A DNA stretch of 64,000 nt from Nemophila menziesii (GCA_029959085.1 JARWIR010000011.1:8805840-8869839), one strand, 5' to 3'; numbered from the stretch's first letter, positions 43,816 through 55,889 are shown. The notes: generated by a model not told the origin, from the sequence alone. A program made the numbers and translations.

Positions 43816-44740
43816 TGTTGGAATTTAAGTTAATAAATTATGTTTGAATCATGTTTAATACAAGGAATTAACTAATTCCATTCATTCTCTTATGGGAGAA
43901 GTGGAAAATACATTTTTTGTGAAGAAAATGTCCCACATAGGAGCAGAGACAGAAAATAAATTGGCTTAAAATAACTTACCTCTCTACTCCTAACAAAATA
44001 TCTAAAGGCTACGAAATCCAAAAAGGAAAAGGCAAATCCCTACATGCGCACACCACCACCACCACCACCCGCCCATCTAGGCGCGGCGACGGCGTGAGCT
44101 TTGGGTCGTGGGCTCGTGCGGAGTCAAAAAAGGAAAAATGAAACTAGTTTTCGGAAGAGGCACTAGTAGAAGAAGACCAGTATTTATAGTAATCGGTGGT
44201 AAGTCAAATCCTTTTAGCCAGAAGACAAACGTGCACCAATTACGCACCAAAAGACAAGAGACCACCAATTACGCACCAGTCAACTGTTTCAGATTTTGGT
44301 CAACACGGGAATGAATTAAATCAACATTGTGTCCAGGTTCATTGTTAAAATTAAAACGTGCAGCAATATGTATCAATCAAAAACATCAATCAATTATGGA
44401 GGCAATCAAGGCATTAATTGGGATGTTTTCTGACAAGGCTCTCCTCACCTACTCTCCTACAAATACAAGCTCCTTCCCACTTTTTTAAGCTACGAAACGA
44501 ATCAGAAAATAAAAAAAATAATTACTTTCTACTTCTCTAAATATTAGTATAGAAACTCTCGGTTAGAGATTACCGGTACACCGTAATACCTTTTTAACAC
44601 CCGTTTATTTTTGTGTAATTTGTGTTCGTTTTCCTATTCCGTTTAAGTTTCGTTTGTATTATTTCACTTATTGTAATAGATAGTTTACTTTAAACTGAAA
44701 TATTTCTTATCTGGATTTCCATTTCAATTGTTAAACCGGT
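43816..44740 (+). repeat. 5' LTR of the copia element (right end uncertain)
   Basis: The first ~280 bases match 63719-64000 closely, including the CAC/ACC microsatellite and the GCGGCG-rich stretch. The right boundary is not visible because the partner LTR leaves the window and no standard tRNA-Met primer site stands out. It must lie before the gag ATG at 44804. Confidence 0.75.
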
Positions 44741-44803
44741 GAGTTTCCCTTTTTTCCAAATTTTTTATAAGATACTATTTTATAGCACTGGTTTTATTTT
44801 GAA

Positions 44804-45040
44804 ATGGCATTTCCAAAATCGGTAGTGGCTTCATCCTTGAATGCAAAGACTTTTCCCGACGTGAATAAGTTGGAGCCCCTTAATGGTTCCAACTACAAGC
44901 GTTGGGCACAAAAGATCTTGATATGTCTTGAACAATACAAACTCGACTTCGCTATAGTTGAAGATCCTCCACTTATGGTGGAAAACGAAGTTCCTACTAA
45001 AGAAGAACAGTCTAGACATCTTGCCCTCGTAGCTAAATTC
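44804..45040 (+). pseudogene. gag: copia gag, 5' exon-like piece (split by F)
   Basis: ATG 44804 (MAFPKSVVAS) is followed by LEPLNGSNYKRWAQKI and a LEQYKLDFAI block, the start of UBN2/copia-type gag. The frame is cut after AKF at 45040 by the LTR of F, whose sequence supplies the spurious WWSFVCSK ending. It resumes at 53890. Confidence 0.85.
45036..45040. repeat. Target site duplication of F, left copy
   Basis: AATTC left of the F LTR; the right copy is AGTTC at 53890-53894, one change. Confidence 0.75.
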
Positions 45041-46613
45041 TGGTGGTCCTTTGTGTGTTCTAAAATAAATGCGAAAAGTAATTGAACCACAACCGCAACT
45101 GTACGGTTGTCCCAAGTAGTAATAATGATACTAGGATCGTTCGTAGGGACGGTTGGTTAACTACAATGCTTATCAGTTAATGAATGGTTGCACTTATGAA
45201 ACCAATAAAAAGATATAATGATTGGTTGGTTGTTTTGTATTAGTTATAAGTATGAAAGACTATAAAGAAAATGCAAATAAATAGTAAAACGCAAGTAAAT
45301 GTAGGGAAGACGCAAATATGAGAAGGCAGTACTTGAGAAACGCAAGGGGTCCTCCTAATTCTATTTCATAACATATGCTGTTTAAGGGTTAAATTGGTCA
45401 ATTAACATTGGTCGGGATTCTAAGTTCCTTGTACCCCCGTCATGGTGGACTACAAGGCTACTCTAGAGTGTCACTAGTCCCGTCAGGGTAAATATGATCC
45501 ACTTTCGAATGATTAAGTAATTTTACCACATTGGCCCTAAAATTAACTAAGCTCGTCAGAGTCAAATAGTTTCGATTTTAGATTGAGTAATTAAGTCCAT
45601 ACCTAAACCCTCCGTCAGGATGATCCACACGCCACATATGTGGAATAGCCTAGATACTAACACCTGTTCTTAGTTGATCACTCCAAAAACAGTAAATAAT
45701 CTCAAATTACTGAAAAATGTAAAAAACCCAATTTAATTTAATTTATTATAAACCCAAATTCAGACATATGAAATTTAACAGAATGGGGATTCACCAGTTA
45801 TGCATTCTCAAGTACTATGAAGAAATTAGCTCATACTAATTAAAAATAAAACTAAATTAAAAGAAAGAGAAGTCATAGTGTTTTACAGAATTAAAATATA
45901 GAAAGACCTAATTTCCGGAATTAGATTTGGCTAAGAATGGAGATATAGACACTCTCCAGCTCAACAGCATTCTTCTTCTTCCTTCGTTGACTTCTCTCTG
46001 ATGCTTCTGCTTATGAATAATGAGTTGTATGAAAAATAGAAGTCAAAAGCCCCTTTTATACTAATAAAAACGAATTAGGCCTTGGACTTAAAATTAAATC
46101 ACTAATTAAAAGCCCAAGTCCATTTTCTAAGCCCAAAATCCCGTAACTGCTACACCATCTCCACTAAAACAGCTCTAGCCGATTCTTTATAACTCCGATT
46201 GACCTGAAATCACTTGCTAAATTTCCGTAACTCGATAAGGAACATATTCTCTTCAGAGGTCAGTGGCTAAATCAACACGTAAGTGCCTCGAATTCAGCAA
46301 TCTTTGGCCTGTTTTCCAAATTTCCAGCTCCAAAATATAATTCTTTCGGAATTTATCTTCAAGCTTTGACTCCATATCACGATCTTTGACTCTCTTCTCA
46401 GATTCCTTTCCTAGCTAATATTCAAAACCTACAAACTTTTCACTAAAATACACAAGAGTACGCACAAAAATTTAATAAATAAAAAATACTAGAAATAAAA
46501 TAGGAATTCCGGATTATTGCATTTTTAACTCAAAAGTCTATCAAAATATTCATTTAAACATAAAAAATGATGTCTCCCAAGGGTCGAAAATAAGAACAAT
46601 TAGGGAGACATCA
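45041..46613 (-). repeat. 3' LTR of F
   Basis: 1,573 bases. TATAAAAG (- strand) is intact near 46052-46059. A perfect 11-base inverted pair, TGATGTCTCCC/GGGAGACATCA, lies at its right end. Confidence 0.92.
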
Positions 46614-48036
46614 AGACCCCCAACTCAAATCTTTGTCGTCCCGACAAAGTAAAACAAAACAAAACAAAACAAAGGGGGTAGAAGTAAACATAAGAACAAA
46701 TAGAAGCTAGCAAGTACACCTAAAGCAAATCTTATGATAAATCTCATATAGCAAACTCTAGAAACTAATATACACATACATCTATACTGCAAAATCAAAC
46801 ACAAATAATCTCAATCATAAAATTAAAGTCGCAATGCTTGAAGATTACACTTGTACTCATCTCTGTATGATGGCTATAGGGTGTTCCTCAATCCTAAATC
46901 GCTTTGAACGCTCCACCTAGTATATTTCCTATCAACAGAATCATAAATTCACTATGCACTTAGGAATCACGAGGTCTTTATGGTTTTAATATTGGCTTAA
47001 GGACGGTGTGGATGTATATTTGGTAATTTTGAAGTGAGCTTTTGGCTCTCTCCTCACTTACCATCAACAATGTCCTCGAGCTTGAGTTTACGCTAAAAAA
47101 TGTTCTCACTCACCCATTCACGCAACAATTTAGCGTCCCGTGTCTACCCATTACAACTAAGATGATTTTTCAGAAAAAATTTCCGGATGTTATTCTTTAA
47201 TATTTTTCTTTTTCTTTTCTTTTTTTTTTCTTTTTTTTGTACAGTTGCAAACCGTGTTCCCGGTTTCTACTGTATTGGATTTTCGAAATTTTTATTTTTT
47301 TCTTTCTTTTTCATTTTTTCTCATTCCCGGCAAAGGGTTACAAGTATATATCATCTGCAATTGTGCCACAATACAAAGCACATCAATCCCTACCCATTTA
47401 ATTCCCCATAAGTGGACCCACCACCCCAAACTCAAGCTCGAGACATGTCTCAGGATTGTGATTCAAGTGCGGGTCATATGGTCATGCCTAGCAATCTAAG
47501 GGATAATGGCTTATATCGTGGCTACAAATAAAAGGCTAAAGGCTCAAAGTGGGCTAAGACGGATAATAATTAATACAAGGGATAGAAGGCTAAAAAGTCA
47601 CAAATGGCTAACAAAGAACTGCCCCTATCATTTTCCTAAGTACATAGCTTGTCTTTAGTTCATATCTAGGTGGGTTCTCTACTAATTAGGATTTCACGCT
47701 CTACACACCAAACATATTCCTTAAGTACAAGCTTACTTCATTTGCATTGTTCATTAATTTTTCCTATCAATTACCTACGTTTGCATGCAATTCTAAATGC
47801 GTTTTATATCAATCCCTAAAGTCCACTATTTACTATCATAGATTCATCAAAAGTATGCTTAAAGGGCTATTCAAAATCTTCTACAGTCAAACGCAACTCC
47901 AAAAATTCTCAGATTGAAAGCAATTAAAACAAATAACACATAAAAATTGGGATGAGGCAACGAACCCCACCCAAAACTCAAAAATGAGTCGTGTCCCCAC
48001 GACTCAAAAAGACTCAAAGCAATAAAATAATCTGCA
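46614..48036 (-). other. Polypurine tract and 3' non-coding region of F
   Basis: The polypurine tract TTGAGTTGGGGGTCT lies at the left edge (element strand). Then come the AGTGAGC...CTCACT block (47033-47058), one good arm of the long-range stem (CCGGCAAAG, 47327-47335) with a decayed partner near 47181, a CACCCCAAACTCAAGC motif near 47423, and the perfect hairpin GAGTCGTG-TCCC-CACGACTC at 47986-48005. Confidence 0.75.
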
Positions 48037-48445
48037 CTAAATGAGAAGGATTAGAAAACGTATCTCAACCAGCGCGTGGCTGGTTATCGGCGTTGCGTCC
48101 ATGAACCTTATCTTTCGTAAGTTGCATTTTGAACGGATAAAGTTCAGCTTGTTTGTGACGTTTCCCAAAATATCAATCATCGCATCCGAATTTTTTCTTT
48201 TCAACACTTTAATCTTCGATTCCAACTCATCATTGGATTAATCTTTTCCTCACTTTCTGGTTCATCAATGAATTTCCTCTTCTTCGGATTAGCCTTAATC
48301 AGATATTCTTTCCTCTTGGATGCAGCTATAACCTTGGATTAGGAATCTTAACAGCTTGTTCTTAAATAACACCCAAAAGTGTTTCTGTTTCTAGGAGACT
48401 TCCTTCGATAAGTGCACATCAAATCGGTTCTGCTAGCCTTCTCGT
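48037..48445 (-). pseudogene. ORF3 remnant of F (central domain deleted)
   Basis: The C-terminal coiled-coil-like piece (ESKIKVLKRKN) and Lys-rich N-terminal scraps align with ORF3 of C, but the conserved central domain is missing. A CACCCCAAACTCAAAAC motif at about 48450 marks the usual pre-ORF3 position. Confidence 0.6.
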
Positions 48446-48824
48446 TCCACCCCAAACTCAAAACTTCAAATATTGAAAAGCTTAGAGAAAAGCTTAGAAC
48501 TTTGAGGTTTTGAGGTTTAAAACTTGAAGATTATGGTGGGATATGAGATGGGTAAAGGCTAATTGATGTGGGGGAATAGGGAATATGGTGTAATTTGAAG
48601 TTTGGATGAAGAACAATTGGAGAAAAGTGGGAAATTTATGGTGTTTTGGATAGGAGACGAGTTGATTGTATGTTTTCGTGGTGAAAAAGGGTAAGATTTG
48701 ATGATTTTGTAGTTGTAGATGATGATTATCGGGAAATTCTGGGTTTTGGAAGTGGTTTTGGAGGCTGGCTTGAAGAAAGAGGTAAAAATCTAGGGCTAAA
48801 AAAAACTGAAAACCGGCCTGTCAC
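48446..48824 (-). other. ORF3 leader of F
   Basis: Homologous to 19555-19924 of C. C/A/T-rich on the - strand; no convincing TATA box and no coding signal. Confidence 0.5.
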
Positions 48825-49215
48825 AGAAGAAACCGGGTTCCCGGTTTCGCGTCGCTGTGTCGGCGCGAAAAATTAGTTTTTTTTTGTGGAAACGCAACCC
48901 CGAGACGCAGCAAAGGGCGGGGCCCAAAACGCTGGGTCAGAATGTTGGGACCATCAGCTCTTAATGAAAGCACCGTTTTTTTTTTTGGAAACGCAACCCC
49001 GATACGCAACGAAGGGCTGACCCCAAACACGCTGGGTCAGAACTCTCGAATTTTCCAGCTCTCAAAACCGGGTACCCGGTTTGTGCAAACCGGGGTCCCG
49101 GTTCGCGTCGATGCGTGAATGGACACGCGGGTGGTGACGCAGCAGATGGCGGGACCCAAGACGCTGGGTCAGAACCTCGGAATTTTTAGCTTTCGAAACC
49201 GGGTCCCGGTTTTGC
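48825..49215 (-). repeat. CCGG-N4-CCGG dyad array of F
   Basis: CCGGGTTCCCGG near 48834, CCGGGTACCCGG near 49068 paired with a CCGGGGTCCCGG variant, and CCGGGTCCCGG near 49198, separated by ACGCTGGGTCAGAA segments as in C. Some dyads seen in C are lost. Confidence 0.82.
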
Positions 49216-49415
49216 CCCTGGAACACCACCACTTTTTCCTCTATTTTCGCCCTTTCGACCCCAAAGTCACGACCTTTTAACCTCTGAAATCTTCAAAAAC
49301 AACTACCCTTCCTCATTTCTTACTAATAAACACTAAATTAACGAAAATCAAACAAATTTAAACTACGAAAAATAAAAACTTAAACTTAATATACAAGAAA
49401 TGGCTTTTGTTTAAC

Positions 49416-49430
49416 GTCGTTAAGCTCGGC
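49416..49430 (-). other. Post-gag hairpin of F
   Basis: Element strand GCCG-AGCTTAA-CGAC, one mismatched pair relative to C and H. Confidence 0.45.
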
Positions 49431-49442
49431 GGGTAACCTCAT

Positions 49443-52178
49443 TCATTGGTCATTGACATAACCTCCCCAATAGTGAGTGAGGTTGTCAATATTAGCAACT
49501 CGAAATTTACATCCCTTAGCCTTTATGCCCACTAGTTTATCTAAGATAACCTTCGTGACCATGAATGGCCCTAGCCAAGAACTTTTTGATTCACATACCT
49601 TTGGAGGGGGGTCCGGTTTCTTCTTAGCTACTTCTTCACCTATTTTGAACCCCTTTTTCTTTCTTTCTTTCTTTCTTAGGTTCCTTCAGAACCTTCATGG
49701 CACGTGCTTTCTCTTTCTTCTTCGCATGATTGAGTTGTGGATTTTTAGGGTATGGAGGAGCTTTAATTGGTGGTTTCTTTCGTAGCTCTTTCTCCTCCAC
49801 CCCTAACGTGTCCACAACATTAATTTGCTCCTTTCTTATCGGTTCCATTACATCTAGACGAAAGCATTCTTCCTTGGAATCCGGAAATCTCATAAGCCTA
49901 AACACATTAAACTTTATTTCCTCGTCTTGGATTCTCATAATAATCTCTCTGTTTTCTACATCAATTAAGGTACGCCCCGTGGCTAGGAATGGTCTTCCCA
50001 AAATAATGGGGACATTCCTATCCTCGTCGTAATCAAGTATAACGAAATCAGCGGGGAAAATTAATGTACCTGCCTTAAGGAGGACATCTTCGATTTGGCC
50101 TTCTGGATGTGCAAGAGATCGATCAGCCATTTGCAAGACCATAGAAGTAGGTCTTGCTTTTCCAATTTTCAGCTTATCAAAGATTGATTTGGGCATAAGA
50201 TTGATGCTTGCACTCAAATCGCATAGTTCTTTACCTTGCTATTCATCACCAATAGATATCGGAATTGTGAAACTCCTAGGATCAAGTAGCTTTGGAGGTA
50301 ACTTACTTTGACAAATGGCGCTACATTCTTCGGGTAAACCAATCATTTCATTATCACAATATGGTCTTTTATTGGTGAGGTCTCTTTTCAAAAACCTCGC
50401 ATACTTAAATACATCTCGAATAGCTTTTAAAAATGGTATGTTGATGTTAAGATTACTTAGCTTATCCAAGAATTTCTGATATTCAGCCGTGTCATCCTTC
50501 TTTTGAACTCGCGATGGAAATGGTGGAGGCGGACGATTAATTATAATATCATTTTTCTTTTTCGGAATCTCAATGGAACCCTCCACTTCTTCAACTTCCA
50601 CTTCTTTCTCTTTACTCACCTTATCCTTTTCTTTTCTTACTTCTTTTTCTTTCATAACCAGAAAAGGAGGTGGAGGAAGGTTCTTACCACTTCTGAGAGT
50701 AATAGCTTTACAGTCTTCGATTTGGAGTGGATTCTCAGTGTCACTAGGGAGTTTCCCTTGTGGACGTTGATTAAGCTGTTTTGTGATTTGATCCATTTGG
50801 TTCTGTAACAGTTTGATACTTACGTCGGGCACTTGTTGATTCTGAATAGCGTGCGTCTGGAGAGCAATTAGGTTCTCAACGGTTTTCTGAAGGGTAATCA
50901 CACCTTCTTGTGGGTAGGCAGGTAAGGCTTTTTGGTTCATGGTTTCATTGTAAGTGTCTTGAGGAGCTTGTCTTTGCACATAGTTTCCTTGATTTTGTCC
51001 TCCTTGATAATTATTATGTGGTCTTGGGTTGAAGTTGTTACCTTGGGGACGCGGCTGATACGCATATGTAGGATTGGCTGCCCCATTAGGATTTGAGTAT
51101 TGAAACCCAGGATGGTTTCTGTTAGGCTGATATCCATTACCACTTGAATTAAAGTTTGCTCTGTTGAAGACAAACATCACAGGCTCTTGATTATTTGGAC
51201 AACTCTCCTCATCATGATCATTCATACAACAATACGAACACATATAAACTTCTTGTGCAGCTTGCACAGCTACCTTCTTACCCGAAAATCCTTCTTTTAC
51301 AGCTAAAGTGAGCTGTTTTAATTGTTGCTCTATGGTGGTTTGAATCTTGTTCTCAAGGGTACGAACTTTTCTTCGATATTAATTTTATTCACTCCTTTAA
51401 CTGGGGTTCTTACTGAACTCCATCCAACTTCATTCTTTACCGTTCTCTCTAGGATGAGCTTCACATGAGCCAGTTGAACTTGTAAAAACCCAGCACCACA
51501 TAGCAAATCTAAGTCTTTTCTTGAAGTCCCATCAAGACCTTTGTAGAAATTTTTTAGCTGTTGTTGTTCAGAAAGGTCATGATCGGAAACTCTACGTAAG
51601 CACATCTGAAATCTTGTCCATCTTTTACCCAAAGTTTCATCATATTCTTGACGGAACTGTGTTAATTCAAGTTGATCCTCTAACCGCATGTTACTTGGGT
51701 AATACCTGTCAAAGAAAGCAGTTTCTAGTTGATCCCAATTTGTTATCTTCGTAGGCTCTTGTGAATCGTGCCATTCACTCGCTCCATCAATAACGAAAAA
51801 TCGAAAGGCAGCAAAATACATTTGTTCCGTTGAAACTCCTTGTGTGTTGTAAGAATCACATATCTGCTTAAATTTCTGTGCTGCTCGGAGGGAATCTTCT
51901 CCAGCTTTACCACGAAAATTTACAAAACTTTGGAATTGAGCTAACATACCCGAATCTGGACGAAACCTCGGAACATCTATATCTGGAGCACCTACCCCTA
52001 AAGCAGGAGCACAGAATGGAACTTCTTCTGGACCGTTAACAAACCAGGGATCTTGATTATTTGCCATTTCTTTTTCCTCTTTCTCTTGTTCTCTTCTTTT
52101 CTTATTTGCAAGTCTGATTAACGAATCCGGATTATCAAGGATTTGAACTGGTGGTTCAAATCTGAGCCTTCTTCGCAT
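49443..52178 (-). pseudogene. gag-pro: gag-protease-integrase-tail polyprotein of F
   Basis: ATG 52178 (MRRRLRFEP), then a capsid domain like that of C (FDRYYPSNMR), a frameshift near 51330, and a CCHC knuckle (C-S-Y-C, H, C; about 51240-51200). RSGKNLPPPP follows, then a stop near 50236. Protease has D-L-S-A-S (Gly to Ser beside the active Asp) and INLMPKS, then ILGRPF. A Lys-rich linker (NHAKKKEKARAMKV) then leads, after a slip in an AAAG repeat near 49640, into FKIGEEVAKKKP and SWLGPFMVTKV, ending LTHYWGGYVNDQ at 49443. There is no RT, RNase H or integrase core. The linker and tail are shared with H. Confidence 0.88.
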
Positions 52179-52292
52179 ACACCAAACCTTAAAATCTGAA
52201 AGAGAAGAACAAACAAAAAGCGTAAAACTGATAAAAAATAAAAATAAATGCAACTATCACTAAAGGATAAACACCGTGGTCACACGCTACCG

Positions 52293-52310
52293 TCCCCGGC
52301 AGCGGCGCCA
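52293..52310 (-). other. Primer binding site of F
   Basis: Element strand TGGCGCCGCTGCCGGGGA, one mismatch from the tRNA-Asp complement. Confidence 0.85.
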
Positions 52311-52316
52311 AAAACT

Positions 52317-53889
52317 TGGTGGTCCTTTGTGTGTTCTAAAATAAATGCGAAAAGTAATTGAACCACAACCTCAAGTGTACGGTTGTCCCAAGTAGTAGTA
52401 ATGATACTAGGATCGTTCGCAGGGACGGTTGGTTAACTACAATGATTATCAGTTAATGAATGGTTGCACTTATGAAAGCAATAAAAAGATATAATGATTG
52501 GTTGGTTGTTTTGTATTAGTTCTAAGTATGAAAGACTATAAAGAAAATGCAAATAAATAGTAAAATGCAAGTAAATGTAGGGAAGACGCAAATATGAGAA
52601 GGCAGTACTTGAGAAACGCAAGGGGTCCTCCTAATTCTATTTCATAACATATGATGTTTAAGGGTTAAATTGGTCAATTAACATTGGTCGGGATTCTAAA
52701 TTCCTTGTACCCCCGTCAGGGTGGACTACAAGGCTACTCTAGAGTGTCACTAGTCCCGTCAGGTTAAATATGATCCACTTTCGAATGATTAAGTAATTTT
52801 ACCACATTGGCCCTAAAATTAACTAAACTCGTCAGAGTAAAATAGTTTAGATTTTAGATTGAGTAATTAAGTCCATACCTAAACCCTCCGTCAGGATGAT
52901 CCACACGCCACATATGTGGAATAGTCTAGATACTAACACTTGTTCTTAGTTGATCACTCCAAAAACAGTAAATAATCTCAAATTACAGAAAAATGTAAAA
53001 AACCCAATTTAATTTAATTTATTAAAAACCCAAATTCTGACATATGAAATTTAACAGAATATGGATTCACCCGTTATGCATTCTCAAGTACTATGAAGAA
53101 ATTAGCTCATACTAATTAAAAATAAAACTAAATTAAAAGAAAGAGAACTCATAGTATTTTACAGAATTAAAATAAAGAAAGACCTAATTTCCAGAATTGG
53201 ATTTGGCTGAGAATGGAGATATAGACACTCTCCAGCTCTACAACTTTCTTCTTCTTCCTTCGTTGACTTCTCTCTGATGCTTCTGCTTATGAATAATGAG
53301 TTGTATGAAAAATAGAAGTCGAAAGCCCCTTTTACACTAATAAAAACGGATTAGGCCTTGGACTTAAAATTAAATCACTAATTAAAAGCCCAAATCCATT
53401 TTCTAAGCCCAAAATCCCGTAACTGCTGCACCACCTCCACTAAAACAGCTCTAGCCGATTCGTTATAATTCCGATTGACCTGAAATCACTTGCTAAATTT
53501 CCGTAACTCGATAAGGAACATATTCTCTTCAAAGGTCAGCGGCTAAATCAACTCGTAAGTGCCTCGAATTCAGCAATCGTTGGCCTGTTTTCCAGATTTG
53601 CAGCTCCAAAATATAATTCTTTCGGGATTTATCTTCAAGCTTTGACTCCATATCACGATCTTTGACTCTCTTCTCGGATTCCTTTCCTAGCTAATATTCA
53701 AAACCTACAAAATTTTCACTAAAATACACAAGATTACGCGCAAAAGTTTAATAAATCAAAAATACTAGAAATAAAATAGGAATTCCGGATTATTGCATTT
53801 TTAACTCAAAAGTCTATCAAAATATTCATTTAAACATCAATAATGATGTCTCCCAAGGGTCGAAAATAAGAACAATTAGGGAGACATCA
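52317..53889 (-). repeat. 5' LTR of F
   Basis: 1,573 bases. The TATA box of the partner LTR is changed here (TTTTACAC on the + strand near 53328-53335). Head inverted pair at 53843-53853 and 53879-53889, 11 of 11 bases. Confidence 0.92.
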
Positions 53890-54835
53890 AGTTCAAAAGA
53901 GAAATACGTCACTGGTAATTGGTATAACTTCATTCTCACCGATCGGAAACCAAAGACTGAACAACTTCATGTGTATGAAAACCTATGTGCGGCGGTAATC
54001 GCCGAAGGCATGATGATGTGCGAAGTTTTTCAAGACAATATCTCACTTGAGAAATTGCCCCCATATTGGAGTGAATATCGTAACCATCTCAAACACAAAA
54101 AGAAGGAAATGACTCTCCAAGAACTCATCAGCCATTTGCAAGTTGATGAAGCCAATTAACTCAAGGATAAGTCTCTCTCTTTCCCTCATCATTCCTCGAA
54201 AGCTAACCTTGTCGAAAAGTTTCTGGCCAAGGTAACAAGGACAGGTTCGAATGAAATGGAAAGCATCATGGTGCAAACAATTCCAAATCTGGGGGAAATA
54301 AGAACCGAAACAACTCCAACAAACAAGGTGGAAGGTTCAAAACTTCTGATAAGATTTAGAAACCTAAGGGTGGTTGTTATTGTTGTGGTATAGAAGAACA
54401 CAAAGATTTTGAGTGTATGCTTAGAGCCATTCCTGATCCAAAACCTGCTGCAAGCCTAACAGAAACTATAGAAATAATCGTCGAGGTAATGCTTGAGGCT
54501 AACTTGGTGGAAAACAAAATCGAGTGGATCCTTGACACCGGGGTTTCATGACACTTCTGCGCAAACAAAAATCTGTTCAAAAAGTTTGAGGAAGCAACCA
54601 ATGGTGAATGCGTGTACCTGGGTGACTCATCCACTGCTACGGTCTTCGGGAAATGATAGGTTACCCTCAAACTCACCTCTAGTAAGACCTTTGAGTTAAA
54701 CTGTGATCTCTGTGTCCCCTCGCTCCGTAGGAACTTGGTTTCTGGAGCTCTTCTTAATAAAGTGGGACTCAAACTAGTTTTTGAGGGGGTAAAACTAATT
54801 ATTACCAAAAAAGATGAGGGGATAAAACTAATTAT
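53890..54835 (+). pseudogene. gag-pro: copia gag end, zinc knuckle and protease start
   Basis: It resumes after F with TGNWYNFIL and the typical gag block ENLCAAVIAEGMMMC, LEKLPPYWSEYRNHLKHKKK, ELISHLQ, with a stop at 54156. After a diverged stretch comes a CCHC knuckle (C-Y-C-C, H, C near 54378-54416), then the protease active site WILDTGVS (54523) immediately followed by a stop, HFCANKNLF and a LVSGALLNKVGLKL block. The sequence ends abruptly near 54835, where short repeated filler and then G begin. Confidence 0.82.
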
Positions 54836-55027
54836 TACCAAACTAATTATAATAAACTAGTGGAACTCAAGTCTTTTATTTTTCGTAGTGTGTATTAGAT
54901 AAAATTCGTTAATTTATTGTTTATTATAAATAAATAAGGAAGGGTAGTGTTTTTGATGATTTCAGGGGTAAAAAGGTCCGGAGTTTGGGGTCGAAAAGAT
55001 GGAAATACGAGAAAAAACGAATCCAAG

Positions 55028-55215
55028 ACAGGGGCAAAACCGGGAACCCGGTTTTGGCGAAACCTGGAACCTGGTTTCGAAGGCTACAGGTCCCCAATTC
55101 TCTGGTTAGTGCGTCGAGTTTAACGCGAGAGGTTGCGTCCGGGCTGCGATGGGATTCACGCCATCGCCAAAAACTGGGAACCCGGTTTTGGCGAAACCGG
55201 GAACCCGGTTTCGAG
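55028..55215 (+). repeat. CCGG-N4-CCGG dyad array of G
   Basis: Pairs near 55039 and 55172: CCGGGAACCCGG with an 11-base TTTTGGCGAAA spacer and a second CCGGGAACCCGG-type dyad. An A-rich stretch follows (about 55280-55310). Confidence 0.82.
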
Positions 55216-55889
55216 AGCCAGGAATCCTAACTCTCTGGTTAGTGTGTCACGGTTGACGCAAGGAAGCCTGCGTCGGATGTAAAAAAAAAATAAAAAAAAG
55301 AAAAAAAATGAAAAAGAATAAATACCCGGCAAAGTAGAATGTTTCTGGAAATCATCTTAGATTAATTGGGTGAACTTGGGGATGCTAAATTTGTGCATAA
55401 AATGGGTTGAGTGAGATCTTTATACGAGTGTAAACTCAAGCTGGTGGACAGTTGTTGATGGTAAGTGAGGAGAGAGCCAAAAACTCACTTCAAATTTACC
55501 AAAAATATATACCACACCGTCCCTAAGCCTACGCTAAAAACGTAAAGACCTCGTGATTCCTAGGTGCATGGTAAGTTAATAGGGAGTATACTAAGTGGAG
55601 CGTTCAAAGCGAGTAAGGATTGAGGAACAAACTATAGCCATCATATTGAGATAAGTACAAGTGTAACCTTTTAGCATTGCAAAGTTAATTTTATGATTGA
55701 AGTTATTTGTGTTTGATGTTGCATGATTAGTGTATGTGTATGTTAGTTCTTAATTTTTGCTATATGAGATTTATTTAAAAAAATTCTTTAGGGTGTATTT
55801 ACTAGCTTCTATTTTCTCTTGCATCTACTTCATTCCCCTTGTTTTTAGTTTTGCTTTGTCGGGACGACAAAGGTTTGAGTTGGGGGTCT
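55216..55889 (+). other. 3' non-coding region and polypurine tract of G
   Basis: ORF3 and the post-ORF3 hairpin are deleted: the array runs through an A-rich stretch into CCCGGCAAAG (about 55325), the right arm of the long-range stem. The GTGAGGAGAGAGCC block is at 55464-55489, and TTTGAGTTGGGGGTCT abuts the LTR. Confidence 0.7.

Larger units (their letters stand above)
45041..53889 (-). mobile_element. Athila-like element F (non-autonomous partner of C)
   Basis: 8.85 kb with two 1,573-base LTRs. From right to left: primer site (52293-52310), gag-PR-tail (52178-49443), hairpin, dyad array, ORF3 remnant, 3' non-coding region, polypurine tract. LTR, primer-site region, gag and 3' sequences are close to those of C, but RT, RNase H and the integrase core are absent. 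The two LTRs show six differences in their first ~175 bases by eye. Confidence 0.9.

Noticed and set aside
44045..44075. CAC/ACC microsatellite as a coding poly-His or a binding array
   Set aside because: A simple repeat in the copia LTR, present in both LTR copies; no frame uses it.
44108..44314. 68-codon Lys/Arg-rich frame
   Set aside because: Inside the copia 5' LTR, with no known domain; a chance frame in untranslated sequence.
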